From: Owenia fusiformis
Taxonomy: Eukaryota; Annelida; Polychaeta; Sabellida; Oweniidae
Length of the DNA: 64,000 bases
Reading direction: 5' to 3'
Assembly (NCBI GenBank): GCA_903813345.2
Contig: CAIIXF020000010.1
Coordinates: 16,937,181-17,001,180, forward strand
Translations under genes and position numbers: made by a program
The notes under the pieces: model-generated
What the model was told of the DNA's origin: nothing
Seen by the model: only the letters and a program-made list of their open reading frames with translations
Databases searched by the model: none
In this document: piece by piece, positions 48,401 to 55,879 of the stretch
Layout: each line of letters starts with the position of its first letter
How positions within the stretch are numbered: the first letter of the stretch is position 1

Positions 48401-51400
48401 TGCACTGAAGGATACACTTGACAAAATTAGGTGAGCACTTGTTTTCTATTGCTCTATAGTGCAGAAACAAACTCTTCGCTGAAAATGGGCAATCTTATTA
48501 GACGATCAATTACTTGAGAATAGTAATGTGTCTTCCCATAAAAGTAAAAACTGTAATGTAGGCCACTTGATACAAACGTAAATAACATACGTGTACCTCA
48601 ATAAAATCTATACTTTTTTGATTTTTTATGTAGTCCAATCCCCAACCATAACAATGAAAGAATAATTTCATTAAGATTGATCTTTTCAATTAATTTTTTA
48701 ATTCCTCAATTTAATCATACATCCAAGCTCTGTAGCAATGATTTGTGGACTAAATACAGGAATGACACTTGAAACTTGTCAAAGTCATTAGGGGTGGGGT
48801 AGTATGTATCCAACAGACCAAATATAATATTCGGTCTGAATTTATTCAGACAAAGAATACAGTCTAAGGGGTGGGGAGCCTCGCCTAGAGTCCATTACAC
48901 TGGTTTATTGCATCAGTAGAATCCCAAAAATAAGAAACCGAGAGACCATTGTGCAATAATATATGGAAAAGTATATTCATATTGTACATGAATGACATAT
49001 TTCAGATTTTTTAGTATTTTGTGCAATAAGCCTGTGCCCTCTTGTAATTTGAAGAATTTCAGCCATGTTAATCTTTAATATTGAAAATAACATACTGTAG
49101 CACAGACGCATCCAAATATAAGAGGCCACACACTTTATAAGCCAAACTAGAAGCAACCCAAGATAAACAAATGTCATTCATGTACAATAGGAATATATTT
49201 TTCCATATATTATTGCATAATGGTACTTTGATTTCTTATTTTTTAGGTTTTACTGACGCAATTAAACAGTGGACTTAACACTGTATGAAGCCTTGGAGAC
49301 ACTCATTTTTCTAAATATGATTTACGTGGTATATTTTTCTGCTGTTTAAGAGACTTTGGGATACTTATGTTAATTCAAGAAAATATGACACTTATCAATT
49401 ATTTTTGCTGTTTGGTCCCACTTTCTAGCCTAGAGCTACATAAAAAAAGAATCCTATTCACCTTTCCACAAAGTAAAGAAAATCGATAATTTCCGGCGCG
49501 CTGATTGGCTGTATGCAAATGAGTCAAATCAATGACGTCCAATGGTAGAAAGTTTTGAAGAATTAGTACAGCCAGCATAGGAATATTTTGAATAAACTAC
49601 AATAAAAAGGATTCTATTTGCCAAATGCACAAATTATTTTTAATCAAATAAGAAATATGGACGGGGCACTTTGATTCCGAACCTTATGTAGTTTAAATTA
49701 ATCATTTTTTGACAGAACTATTGTTTATTAAGACTTCTGAGATCAGCTTCACATACCCGGGCTCACATATCTCGTGCGATTGTAAACAAAAAATGTAAAT
49801 TGTGAAGTTACAAACAGCTCGGTTTAATTATCTGATAGTGGTCATACAATTAACAAAATATTTTCAAAAGCATGCATGAATATGTTCCGGTAACTAAAAC
49901 CATGGGCTTTCAAGATCATGAAAGCCCATGACTAAACTAACTTTTTTTTCATTGGAACTTTTTCCAGTTGCAATTTCAGTAAAACGTAGAACGGGTTTCT
50001 CGCTAAACGCAACTGGGCCTCATTAAAAAACCTTCATTCTATCCTCCAAACTTGGAGAACGCCCATTGGCTATTAAAAAGATAACTTCGAAGCCAAATTT
50101 TCTATCCAAGAAGCTAGACTTAAACCATTACTTTATTATTTACCAAATGAAATTTGTTCATAGTACATATACGATATCGTTACCTTTTGGTGTTAATTCG
50201 CCATCAGCGATGTCAATAACGATCAGCAATGTCAACATATCATCAATAAATATTATAGATATACGCTCTTTCTTTGAAATCTTTCCGGTGATCATTATTC
50301 AAAACCGATCATCACATAACTAATTTATCGTATGACAAGTGAGGTTTCACAAGTGAAGTTTTCAGGACACCCTGCATATTCAGGTTTGTTTTCTAAGCGT
50401 TCTCATTATTTTCGAGAAATCCATCATCATTTTGGCTAAGAAAAATTCTACAGTCTGCTGGATCTATTTTGACAGTTTTGCTTTAGCAAGATATTCTAAC
50501 AAATTGACTGTTTCTACACTGAATAAAAAACATTTTCCTGGGAATATTTGGATCGGGAGATACGCAGCGGGAAATATACATTGGAATATATAAATTCTAT
50601 ATTCCGATGTTTTCATGTATAATATTTTCAAGATACGATCTTATATATGACTTGCAGAAATAGATAGGAAGTAATCGTGATTAGTTAATTGAATTATGGG
50701 AGTAGTGAAGTCAATGATTAAATGAATAAGAGCAAATGTTTTTAATTTGAACAGGTCATTCATCAAATGACACTGAAGATTAACTTAAAATAGATTGTCT
50801 ATCTATATATTTTTATGCATCAGAGACATGTTATAATGTTGGTGAACCAATGATTATGATAATTTCACCTGTTCACATGCCATAGCCGTAGGCAACGGGG
50901 GTTCGGTGGGTTCGAACGAACCCCCGGTCAGGATTTTCCAAAATATCATTTTGCGGAAAAATGCCTCAACCAGAAACATTAAATTACTGTGCTATTTGAA
51001 AACTACATATATGAGCAGTAAATGAATTGATATTTGTTATGGTGAACACGAGAGGCTTATTTTGTTAAAAACATGTCATCATGAAGTTACACTTCCCTCA
51101 AAACGTTTGGCAAACTTAGGCATGGGATGAGATTAAATTGTCGGAAGACCCCAGAGCATGAGATTTTACATTAAGAAATAACAATAATTTCGCACAATTA
51201 ACTTAAAAGCTGATTCTTCTCGGACAAAATAACCCATCTTGGGCAATGGCTAAATCAGTCCTTTGTAGGATTTTTTAAGCCAGTTCTGGTCCAATAAAAA
51301 GTTATTGAAAGTTATTGTAAACAATGCAGACATCCCATACTCCGAATGATTTTTACAACATTGACGAATAAATATCTGGAATCGTCGTAATATTGATAAA

Positions 51401-53605
51401 ACACATGTTCTTTCAAATGTGTACATCTCTGTTTTGTTTTATTTCAATAAAAATTTAAAATATTTCTTGGGACGTCCCTGGGGCTGGGAAGTCCCCGAAA
51501 CTAATTGTGTTAAATAATTAAAAACGTTGTGAAATGAATTATTTAAAAGCGTATATCATTTATAAACACAAGCATTTGTTCAAATTTATTCATTCTTTCA
51601 TTTGTTCAGTATTTATTACCCATCACTTTTTCAAAGAAAAAGCAATCATTGGAAAAAACGATTTTGTTTTTCCAGATTTACTCCACTCATCTTGGAGATT
51701 GTATAGAATTCAAATTGTTATCGTTCCAGTTTACTTGCTCTCCATTTTCATGTTAATGTCATGATATGCTTAGCAAATAAATTACATAATAAAAAACATT
51801 GAAAAATCATATGGTATTAAGCTTCAAATAAAGAAGGCCTAATTGTCATCAAGCCGTCTGAACTTAACAAAATACGTTACAGTCGCTTGTATTTATATAG
51901 GCCATAGGATTTATATCCAGCAAAACGTTTTTATTATCAATTGCAGTTGATCTGCTCCGGGGGACTTACCACTGAGCTCCGGGACGTTCAAAGAAATATT
52001 TTAGACTTTTTAAAACAAAGCATAACCGAGACCTACTTATTTGAATAACAGGTGAATAACAGATTACAGAATAGATGTTTTCATCAGTAATACGACTATC
52101 CCGGATAGTTTAAAAAGCCTTCGTGTAAACGTTGTGAAAAGTTGTCATAGAAGAACGATCTTTCGGAGTATAGGGTGTTTAATCCGAACTGGCTTCCAAC
52201 AAAGTTCCTGCAAAATAATGATAAGCCATTGCATGAGGTGATTTATTTTGTCCTAGATGAAGTAGCTTAAGTTAAAGAATAAATTGTTGATATTCCTTGG
52301 TAACAAATCGTGCTCCAGGGTCTTCCAGAAATCAGACGAAATAATGGTGGATCCGGGGCAAATCAGATTTCAGGATATATATTCAGTAAAAGATTCACCG
52401 AAAAATATTTTGATGCAGAAAATTAATTATAAGTTGTCTGACTTTTTTTGCACGCGCACGTTGCCTGTTTTTTAATTGTGAACATTAAAGTTACAAAGTA
52501 GTCTTGCTCAAAGAATGTATCCATCCCAATATACAGTCTTGTATACAAGATCATTTTTGAAAATCATTTTTACGTCCTGTGTTATTTCAATGGGACAGGT
52601 TTCTTGATGAAGCCGATTACTTTCAGACTTTGCTTAACGTAAATAAATACATCATTTTTGTTAAATAAAATTCAAATTCAATTGTCTACTTGATGAAGGT
52701 ATTAAAATGAATTATATTCCCCCTCCCAAAATAGTTTTTTCTTTACAAATTATGCATATAAGAATTCAAACTTAAAGATGCTTTAATACATAATCCAATG
52801 GGTTAGTTAGGATTGCCAAACTTTTGGAGGGGGTGTAATTGTACAAATTGCACAAAAAATGTTTTTATTTGAGGAGCCCTAATGAAGGGGGGGGGGGATT
52901 TGTGAATAACATAAAAAATAACATAAAAATAGAACCCCCGGTCACCAAATCCTGGCTACGCCACTGCATGCAGTTCCCATTATGATTGAAAAATGACTGG
53001 GAGTAATTCTCTTCAATTTATTTACTCATTATGAACAGAAATTTAATATTTAAATCGCTTAGAAGGCGTAAATAAATGTCAATTTGACGTTCAATAAAAA
53101 ATCCGTCAATAATTTACTGATAATTTGCACATTTGAAGAGGTAAAACTTACAGCAATCAACCGAGGATTTACATGTAAACTCAATTGCATTTGTTTTTCG
53201 CGGGAAAAAGTTTCTCCCATTGACGTCACAGATTTTTAAGCGGCTCGTTATAATATTCATGAGCTGACTTTATGGAAAGGTGAATAACAAGAAAATCGTG
53301 ATTAGAAGTTTTGCTTCATCAGAGTAGACCCACCATTTCCATTAGCTCCATAGTGTAGTATTCTGTAGGGGAATCGGTGTACAGGTACAGGTAAAGATAA
53401 CCTTGAACAATTACTTCATGAAATCGATGGGAAGTGGGCGATAATAAGTGAAAATAAGAATTTTCCTCACCTCAACTTGGGAATAGTTGATATCTACATC
53501 CGATTTGACGAATCCACCACATCCTAAGATATCCTGGGAGTGTACACTACTCACAAAACACAGAAAGTATGCCGAAAGTAGCCTAATGACGCCTAAGGAG
53601 GTCAT
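20101..53605 (-). CDS. NOMO: NOMO (nodal modulator), complete 29-exon gene
   Basis: NOMO is a type I ER membrane protein made of a string of Ig-like/carboxypeptidase-regulatory-type beta-sandwich domains. In vertebrates it partners Nicalin and TMEM147 in the multipass translocon and modulates Nodal signalling. All 29 coding exons can be joined in frame across GT-AG introns to 1,189 residues, close to the roughly 1,220 of vertebrate NOMO. The chain starts with a signal peptide (residues 1-23, cleavage near VHS-QD). It ends with a membrane helix near residues 1118-1134 and a lysine-rich tail (MGKKKNKARKA). Family blocks include DILGCGGFVKSDV, STDCAPNNGYYMIPLYDKGD, GVNRFCLAKPG and SSLNGEPEQ. No frameshift or missing domain was noticed. 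Exon coordinates are given in the four block entries. Two other genes are nested in introns 24 and 26. Confidence 0.97.
20417..20669. mobile_element. MITE in NOMO intron 28
   Basis: The left GTTTAAGAACCCCTATTCTT and right AAGAATAGGGGTTCTTAAAC ends are perfect inverted repeats, with a further GAAAATGG/CCATTTTC pair inside. The interior resembles 2640-2710. The length is 253 bp and it has no reading frame. Confidence 0.8.
21178..21312. repeat. Fragment of the GGAACACYTTT repeat
   Basis: GTGGAACACCTGTGCC, GTAGAACACTTTTC and GTGGAACACTTTTAAGAGGTACC occur in a row. The last block is identical at 34549-34571. It probably derives from a DNA transposon end. Confidence 0.5.
22074..22080 (+). promoter_or_regulatory. 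TATA box of the nested secreted-protein gene
   Basis: TATAAAA lies 79 bp before the ATG at 22159. Transcription would start about 25-30 bp downstream, giving a 5' UTR near 50 nt. Its position within a NOMO intron, on the other strand, supports an independent promoter. Confidence 0.6.
22159..23574 (+). CDS. Small secreted protein, possibly CBM2-like, nested antisense in NOMO
   Basis: Exons 22159-22210, 22448-22596 and 23383-23574 (TAA) join across GT-AG introns to 130 residues. A signal peptide (MLRFIALLTLAVVAFGT) leads to a mature chain of about 112 residues with four cysteines (NADCGG, PACSPSC, TECVEG), enough for two disulfides, and tryptophans in ERWSKGY and TTWRMV. Beta-strand pattern and aromatic placement resemble a single family 2 carbohydrate-binding module (WxxGY...TIDLKFP...FKF), but that is inference from pattern only. 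A TATA box 79 bp upstream and AATAAA 119 bp downstream make a complete small gene. It lies wholly within NOMO intron 26 on the opposite strand. Intron 1 carries a hairpin-ended repeat terminus. Confidence 0.82.
22330..22393 (-). repeat. Hairpin-ended element terminus, ATGTCACCAC family
   Basis: On the minus strand ATGTCACCAC, a short loop and GTGGTTACAT form a near-perfect stem, then TGTTGTAGTCTCC follows, matching the order at 15061-15100. It lies in intron 1 of the nested secreted-protein gene. Confidence 0.5.
23693..23698 (+). terminator. Poly(A) signal of the nested secreted-protein gene
   Basis: AATAAA lies 119 bp after the stop codon and before NOMO exon 26, so the transcript can end inside the intron. 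Confidence 0.6.
24587..25440 (-). mobile_element. Hairpin-ended element, truncated AGCTCAC family copy
   Basis: The far end shows the AGTACC/GGTACT hairpin (24587-24601) next to GCTCACATGG (24604-24613), identical in layout to 30639-30665. The body contains the ATTTTTTGCCGATTTTTTG and GACCATTTTGAAAATAGGC words of the 338-bp array, and a decayed GGACAA tract lies near 25386-25410. The first hairpin is no longer recognisable. It lies in NOMO intron 24. Confidence 0.7.
25572..25660. repeat. Pogo/Tigger-like terminal fragment
   Basis: ACAGTAAAACCTGTCTAATC resembles the terminal inverted repeat of pogo/Tigger elements. Similar words in either orientation are at 37669, 44325 and 45190. Confidence 0.45.
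26120..26480. repeat. Degenerate minisatellite (GTGAAATGTCCAT words)
   Basis: About 15 units of 15-25 bp alternate between GTGAAATGTCCATTAGTG, AAAGGTACAGGGATAGAAAT and AGGATTAAAATGTATGGG. A longer unit of about 110 bp is itself repeated. The opposite-strand reading frames are repeat products. Confidence 0.75.
26857..28248 (-). CDS. GT31 beta-1,3-glycosyltransferase, intronless, nested in NOMO
   Basis: A single 463-codon exon encodes a type II Golgi membrane protein. A lysine-rich cytosolic tail (1-37) is followed by a membrane helix at about 39-58 (FLGICWISLIIFLLNSIYVF), a Ser/Thr/Asn-rich stem to about 205 and a galactosyltransferase family 31 domain. Diagnostic blocks are LLVIIKTAPSHLKHREIIRKTWG, FLLGD, the metal-binding DDD at 315-317 in ILNTDDDVFVN, YPDYCSGMAVLY and WVDDVYITG (403-411). 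Such enzymes transfer Gal or GlcNAc from UDP-sugar in beta-1,3 linkage. Acceptor specificity cannot be read, so no symbol is given. The catalytic blocks are intact and the length is normal. It lies within NOMO intron 24 on the same strand. Confidence 0.95.
   Translation of the reverse strand: MRTSAKGEDKETEAREIEAIKTTSSLKEKMFLTKQNKSFLGICWISLIIFLLNSIYVFDNEKTKLIIQESENLFYLSVKNVNTNKQKMTMKPNESQIYAMSLKENFTTYKKQKMEKRSESMLTPTAFSTREHMNEVHKAMFEMKNESLYKEQTTIEPNGILTNTKNDTTLTVKDVTIQQRKPLTLKIHTQNLPHQVTNQRDDEFLINEHMVCDMKTDLLVIIKTAPSHLKHREIIRKTWGIITRMNGFSLRHIFLLGDAGSKSVNDAIQNESRIYRDIIQGDYKDAYRNLTLKVLKGLKWATDFCKNETYILNTDDDVFVNIPSLLILIKKLQSNGEQQNGLFCSVLINTRPIRDPNSKWYVTKTQFEPDIYPDYCSGMAVLYTKNAAFAIYRASLTVPFFWVDDVYITGVLAAKAGIPHTHIKLGIETWNFWPMKSDPKKFIAIELKKIQGMLEIWRNITMP
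28249..29340. other. Upstream flank of the GT31 gene, nothing firm
   Basis: AT-rich, no coding signal. TGGCGGGAAATTTAAATATT at about 28911 resembles a word in the dispersed repeat at 33851 and 41309. No TATA box at a convincing distance was picked out. Confidence 0.35.
29340..30235 (-). repeat. Tandem array, ~145-bp period, with GGACAAA tract
   Basis: The word GAGTTATCAAA and close variants recur at about 29461, 29611, 29746, 29890, 30037 and 30176, each unit also carrying GGCCATTTTGAAATTCAG- and CCTAGGCATCA-type words. The right end has degenerate GATGGACAAA repeats. Array plus microsatellite is again the pearl/Helentron layout. It lies in NOMO intron 24. Confidence 0.75.
30639..33073 (-). 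mobile_element. Hairpin-ended tandem-array element, AGCTCAC family
   Basis: On the minus strand it begins with AGCTCAC, a 3-base loop and GTGAGCT (33057-33073). A (GTCC/GTCT)n tract (33009-33041) and a tandem array with ~338-bp period follow. Markers GGCGACCATTTTGAAA and close variants fall near 30893, 31363, 31700, 32040, 32380 and 32728. It ends with CCATGTGAGC (30656-30665), the reverse complement of the first ten bases across the left arm and loop, beside a second hairpin AGTACC/GGTACT (30639-30653). It lies in NOMO intron 24. Confidence 0.8.
33230..35427 (-). CDS. NOMO: NOMO exons 19-24 (residues 743-995)
   Basis: Coding exons: 35271-35427, 35023-35149, 34726-34842, 34273-34400, 33716-33813 and 33230-33360. 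The segment encodes luminal repeats with GKKGVFIEGEIQP, GDQDYSVNAEKEGYVLTPIE, LGGVLLSLSGGSAYRSN, MMKEYKFTPASQMI and VYGTVSSLNGEPEQ, the best conserved part of the family. Intron 22 is almost entirely one dispersed repeat copy (33851-34191). Intron 24, downstream of this block, is 8.8 kb long and contains the nested GT31 gene. Confidence 0.95.
33851..34191 (+). repeat. Dispersed repeat in NOMO intron 22, partner at 41309-41686
   Basis: The two copies share long nearly identical blocks from TTTCTTACATCAAATGGCAA to ATACCCGGACACATCCTTTG. Copy two has an extra AT-rich insertion of about 45 bp. The high identity suggests recent activity or gene conversion. Confidence 0.8.
35428..35705. repeat. Short tandem repeat and GGAACACC fragment in NOMO intron 18
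   Basis: AGAGACAGTATGGAGG is repeated three times (35466-35542) with intervening ATTTTACTACACA-type spacers. Words of the GGAACACCTTT/AGAGGTTCAT repeat follow. Confidence 0.6.
35706..36492. mobile_element. GAACG-rich inverted-repeat element
   Basis: CTATCACACCAAAC occurs at 35706-35719 and again at 36093-36106, and its exact reverse complement is at 36479-36492. The stretch is CG-rich relative to its surroundings and densely packed with GAACG/ACGTAC/CGTTC words that look like a diverged short-motif repeat in both orientations. It could be one 787-bp element with an internal end copy, or two related elements side by side. No reading frame is present. Confidence 0.75.
36579..43606 (-). CDS. 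NOMO: NOMO exons 9-18 (residues 311-742)
   Basis: Coding exons: 43550-43606, 43012-43211, 42191-42362, 40483-40624, 38454-38576, 37956-38092, 37416-37564, 37172-37270, 36787-36924 and 36579-36658. The reading contains VTPNTPQLPPLIATK-FSVCGK, EWCWKERSIDFDV, GVNRFCLAKPGLYSLSPVSC and a low-conservation lysine-rich linker (PTQNKDEKKQAPPKG) where vertebrate NOMO also has a charged insert. Introns carry a hairpin-ended element (intron 12), tRNA-like SINE pieces (introns 10 and 11) and a dispersed repeat (intron 11). Splice phases are mixed but consistent. Confidence 0.95.
38662..40086 (+). mobile_element. Complete hairpin-ended element, GGAGGCCC family
   Basis: The left end is a perfect 10-bp hairpin (TAGGAGGCCC 38662-38671, GGGCCTCCTA 38679-38688). 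TAG, TTTTTGT, TTC repeats and three diverged ~440-bp units rich in AGGTCAAAGGTCAAGGTCAT and CTCAAAAACTGAAAAA words follow. At the far end GGGCCTCC (40043-40050) repeats the reverse complement of the first arm, followed by a second perfect hairpin (TAAGATTGC at 40052, loop TT, GCAATCTTA to 40071) and CTAG at 40085-40088. A terminal hairpin followed by CTAG before T fits Helitron/Helentron ends. It occupies most of NOMO intron 12. Confidence 0.8.
40661..40732 (+). repeat. tRNA-like SINE head or tRNA pseudogene
   Basis: The 72-bp stretch has an A box (TAGCTCAGCGG) and B box (GGATTCGATCC), a T-stem of four good pairs with an A-C mismatch at the loop, and a possible anticodon loop TTACGCA (ACG). 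The acceptor stem pairs poorly (about three Watson-Crick pairs), so it is not a functional tRNA gene. A tRNA-derived SINE head or a decayed tRNA copy is the likely source. It lies in NOMO intron 11. Confidence 0.65.
41309..41686 (+). repeat. Dispersed repeat in NOMO intron 11, partner of 33851-34191
   Basis: It is near-identical to 33851-34191, including TTAATTATGCATCAAAACTC and the end ATACCCGGACACATCC, plus an AT-rich internal insertion. Confidence 0.8.
42926..43000 (-). repeat. Second tRNA-like SINE fragment
   Basis: On the minus strand GGGTTCAATTCCCACC matches the tRNA B-box/T-arm, preceded at tRNA-like distance by TAGTATAGC, an A-box-like word. Stem pairing elsewhere is poor. It lies in NOMO intron 10. 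Confidence 0.45.
43701..43867. mobile_element. Foldback element with ~75-bp arms
   Basis: The left arm starts CAATTGTTGACCTCTCC and the right arm ends GGAGAGGTCTACAATTG. Inner blocks AAACTACTGTTGAC and GTCAACAGTAGTTT are exact complements around a ~17-base centre. The whole stretch can fold into one long hairpin. It is a MITE-like foldback in NOMO intron 8, 95 bp from exon 9. Confidence 0.8.
45421..45461 (-). repeat. 41-bp tandem copy of the end of NOMO exon 8 with its splice donor
   Basis: The 3' end of exon 8, the GAG|GTAAGA donor and a few intron bases are duplicated exactly in tandem just inside the intron. Use of the second donor would add 41 nt and bring TGA into frame, so the first donor (exon end 45468) is taken as the real one. 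Confidence 0.85.
45468..53605 (-). CDS. NOMO: NOMO exons 1-8 (residues 1-310)
   Basis: Coding exons: 53471-53605, 48229-48364, 47760-47860, 47370-47476, 46857-46929, 46365-46442, 45965-46174 and 45468-45557. The start is the ATG at 53603-53605, chosen because a hydrophobic signal peptide (MTSLGVIRLLSAYFLCFVSS) follows directly and leads into the conserved CGGFVKSD block. The segment holds the first luminal beta-sandwich repeats (VDLHVDGTTDKCSKGEDINF, GSASGPEGVLVSLTK, GKVFSEGEPIKGVNFILFSQ). Exon 8 ends at a donor (GAG|GTAAGA) that is duplicated 41 bp downstream. Intron 1 (48365-53470) is the second longest and is full of repeats. Confidence 0.95.
47067..47259. mobile_element. MITE with CAGGCCCGTAGCCAGG ends, copy 2
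   Basis: CAGGCCCGTAGCCAGG at the left is the reverse complement of CCTGGCTACGGGCCTG at the right. It is 193 bp long, has internal G/C runs and is related to 4236-4388. It lies in NOMO intron 4. Confidence 0.8.
48889..49276. mobile_element. Foldback element in NOMO intron 1
   Basis: Arms of about 120 bp are inverted repeats: GTCCATTACACTGG against CAGTGGACT at the outside, and TGCAATAATATATGGAAAA and CATTCATGTACAATA blocks inside. A ~120-bp spacer separates the arms. No reading frame is present. Confidence 0.75.
49901..49930. repeat. Perfect 12-bp hairpin, CATGGGCTTTCA family
   Basis: CATGGGCTTTCA (49901-49912), loop of six, TGAAAGCCCATG (49919-49930). Same stem family as 54240-54268 and 9293-9325. 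It is probably the terminus of a hairpin-ended element in NOMO intron 1. Confidence 0.65.
49931..53470. other. NOMO intron 1, distal part; transposon remnants only
   Basis: No coding exon was seen. CCGTAGGCAACGGGGGTTCG near 50886 and GGTCACCAAATCCTGGCTAC near 52941 look like the two ends of an old CGTAGCC-type hAT-like element spanning about 2.1 kb. A kappa-B-like word GGGAAGTCCCC is at 51486-51496. A G run lies at 52887-52897. Confidence 0.4.
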
Positions 53606-53656
53606 AATTGGCCAATTCTTTTTGCGAATTATTTTCCACGATTATTAAACTATAGA

Positions 53657-53708
53657 GGGCGGGGCAATCGAAGACGACATCTATCAGCAGATTTTAGGGG
53701 AAGTCCCC
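53657..53708. promoter_or_regulatory. GC box and kappa-B-like palindrome upstream of NOMO
   Basis: GGGCGGGGC (53657-53665) is an Sp1-type GC box 52 bp upstream of the NOMO ATG. GGGGAAGTCCCC (53697-53708) is a near-palindromic kappa-B-like site fitting GGRRNNYYCC. The BCL3-like gene on the other strand begins about 2.2 kb away, so both genes might share this divergent region. Function is inferred from the words alone. Confidence 0.4.
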
Positions 53709-54239
53709 AAGATGGAATAATTAAAAATGCAACATTCTGATTGGTTAATTTATAAACATCTGACAAAGAGGGGTTTCCCAAGTGATCCTGCCACACGGAC
53801 AAAGTACATACGCCATTTTTCAAGGTATTTCATGATTCATTTGCACTAAGTGTTCTCGAAAAAGGAGTGCTTAGTATACGTAAACAAGTTTCGAAGATAC
53901 CAACGTACATCTGGACATTTGTTTACCCCTTGGTTTCGACGCTTGGAAGCGAAGGTGAGACTCTTTTATTTTGGTTATCAAACTGGGAAAAACAGATGAC
54001 CTTCACATTTCAAATTCCCACCCTACAAAAACTAACAATTGTTCCCAGGCACCTGAATGATATAAGTGAAATAGAAACTTGATTTTTAACATTATATTAT
54101 AACATATGGTTTTAAGGAATTACTAGAAAGCAGATAAACATTAAAAATGTCCAGTTTTAGTCTTGCAGATAGACTTGATTCACTTTAGAAAAATCTATTG
54201 ATGTAAAAATATAGGCCTAATTCAGTCTATAGAGCTATA
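53709..54239. other. Divergent intergenic region
   Basis: No coding exon is supported. GCGAAGGTGAGA at about 53950 looks like a splice donor and could end an untranslated first exon of the BCL3-like transcript, since the coding exon at 55880 starts at an acceptor site. This is unproven. Confidence 0.3.
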
Positions 54240-54892
54240 ATCATGGGCTTTTAGAGAAAGCCCATGATATAATACAACTGCTTACAACAACAGCCCCAGC
54301 TATGGTATACATGCACATTGTAGGATGAAGGTAAAAGGATGTATCATGGGCGTAGGGCTATATTTTGAGTTGGTACGCACACCCGGGGATGCCTGATCGG
54401 AGGGGGGGGGTCCGGGGGTATTGTTCCCCCGGGATTTTTTTTCAAGGACGTTATTTGATGGAATCTAAGCGTTTTTACCAACATTTTTTTTCAAATTCAT
54501 TTGGTACGCCTTTGCGTATTTTGCGTAATAGGCGCTACGCCCATGTGTATCATCCTCCGATCACAGGGCTTCAAAATCCAGAATATCTTCTTTCTTTTTA
54601 CCCCCTGCTATAACCAAGTTGGACGCGCCCGATTGAAACTGAATCACGTGATCTTATTATGCGCCGATGACGTATACATGATATCTGTCGCAGTGTTGCG
54701 ACAGCCAATCAAATTGGGAGTTCTTAATCGGGGAAATGCTAACTGCTTATAGCAGGGGGAAGAAGGAGGTACGGATTCTAGACACCTGCTTAGGAGGATG
54801 ATGTGTATAGCTATCCAGGCTTTACAAAAACGTTAAAAAACGACTTTTGAGGATTACCATCAATTTGATCCCTTTTCTGTTGAAAGCCCATG
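54240..54892 (+). mobile_element. Hairpin-ended element, CATGGGCTTT family, with nested MITE
   Basis: The left end is a perfect 12-bp hairpin (ATCATGGGCTTT 54240-54251, AAAGCCCATGAT 54257-54268). The arm is echoed as GAAAGCCCATG at 54882-54892. Inside, ATGGGCGTAG (54346-54355) and CTACGCCCAT (54535-54544) bound a 199-bp inverted-repeat insert containing G and C runs. Confidence 0.65.
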
Positions 54893-55879
54893 AGCAAATG
54901 TAATACATGCACTTTCAATTTAATCCCCCAAAACAAATTTCACAATGAATGTCTCCATACCATCCAACGTATATTGATGACATAATACTCGTAGCCCGCT
55001 TTTGTGGAAATCCAATGTTATGTGATGGTCATTCCCATAACATCAATATATTTGTAGACACCTCCTAACACTTAGTGAATTCCTGGAATTATTTTACATT
55101 TATATACAAAATGAACTCTAACTAGGGTATTAACTAAACATTCTATCATATTGCAATCGATTCGTCATATTAATATATGATATTAAAAATGCATAATGCT
55201 TTCAAGTAATAAGCCCAAAAAGGCAATGTTATTACATCCCTTCTTAATTATACTGGACAAAGCATTCTTCATATTGCCAAAAGTAGGGGTCATTGTTACA
55301 GCTTCAAATCTGTCAATATTTTATCAATTTCTGTTTTTTTACATGAAATGAAAGATATTCACACAAAAGTAGAGACCAATGACACACACGGCAATGTGCT
55401 GTATTAAGGCTTTGAAAAGGGGTGAAAATCACTTTGACAGTTGTGTACAACCTTTAAAATAGTGTTGAAACACCATGTGTTTTTAAAAGTGTTAAACAAA
55501 TCATTACTTTTTAAGAACGCCCATGAGAAAATCTTTGAAAAATTTGCATCTCAATATAATTTTTTCATCCCTGTAAAGCATGTAGGCAAACTGATTTAGT
55601 ATTTCAGAATAATTAGTAAAAAACAATAGTGAATCAATAAAATTGTTTTCTGAGACAATTTGCATGGCATGATATTTATAACTTCAAATTATGTTAGGCA
55701 TATAATTTAAGATTGAGCATTTTAGTCTCAAAATAAATCCTGGGCAGGTATATAGGATGAATACTACAGTATTTATTCTATGAATATGTTAATTACAAAT
55801 ATAACCTATGAAACTGTATGAAACCAACTTCCTGGTTGTTCCTGAATCATCAATACAAATATACCTGTTTTTCCTATAG
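54893..55879. other. Upstream of the BCL3-like coding start
   Basis: AT-rich, no gene seen. It ends with a good splice acceptor (TTTTTCCTATAG, ending at 55879), so it is probably an intron in the 5' UTR. Confidence 0.45.
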
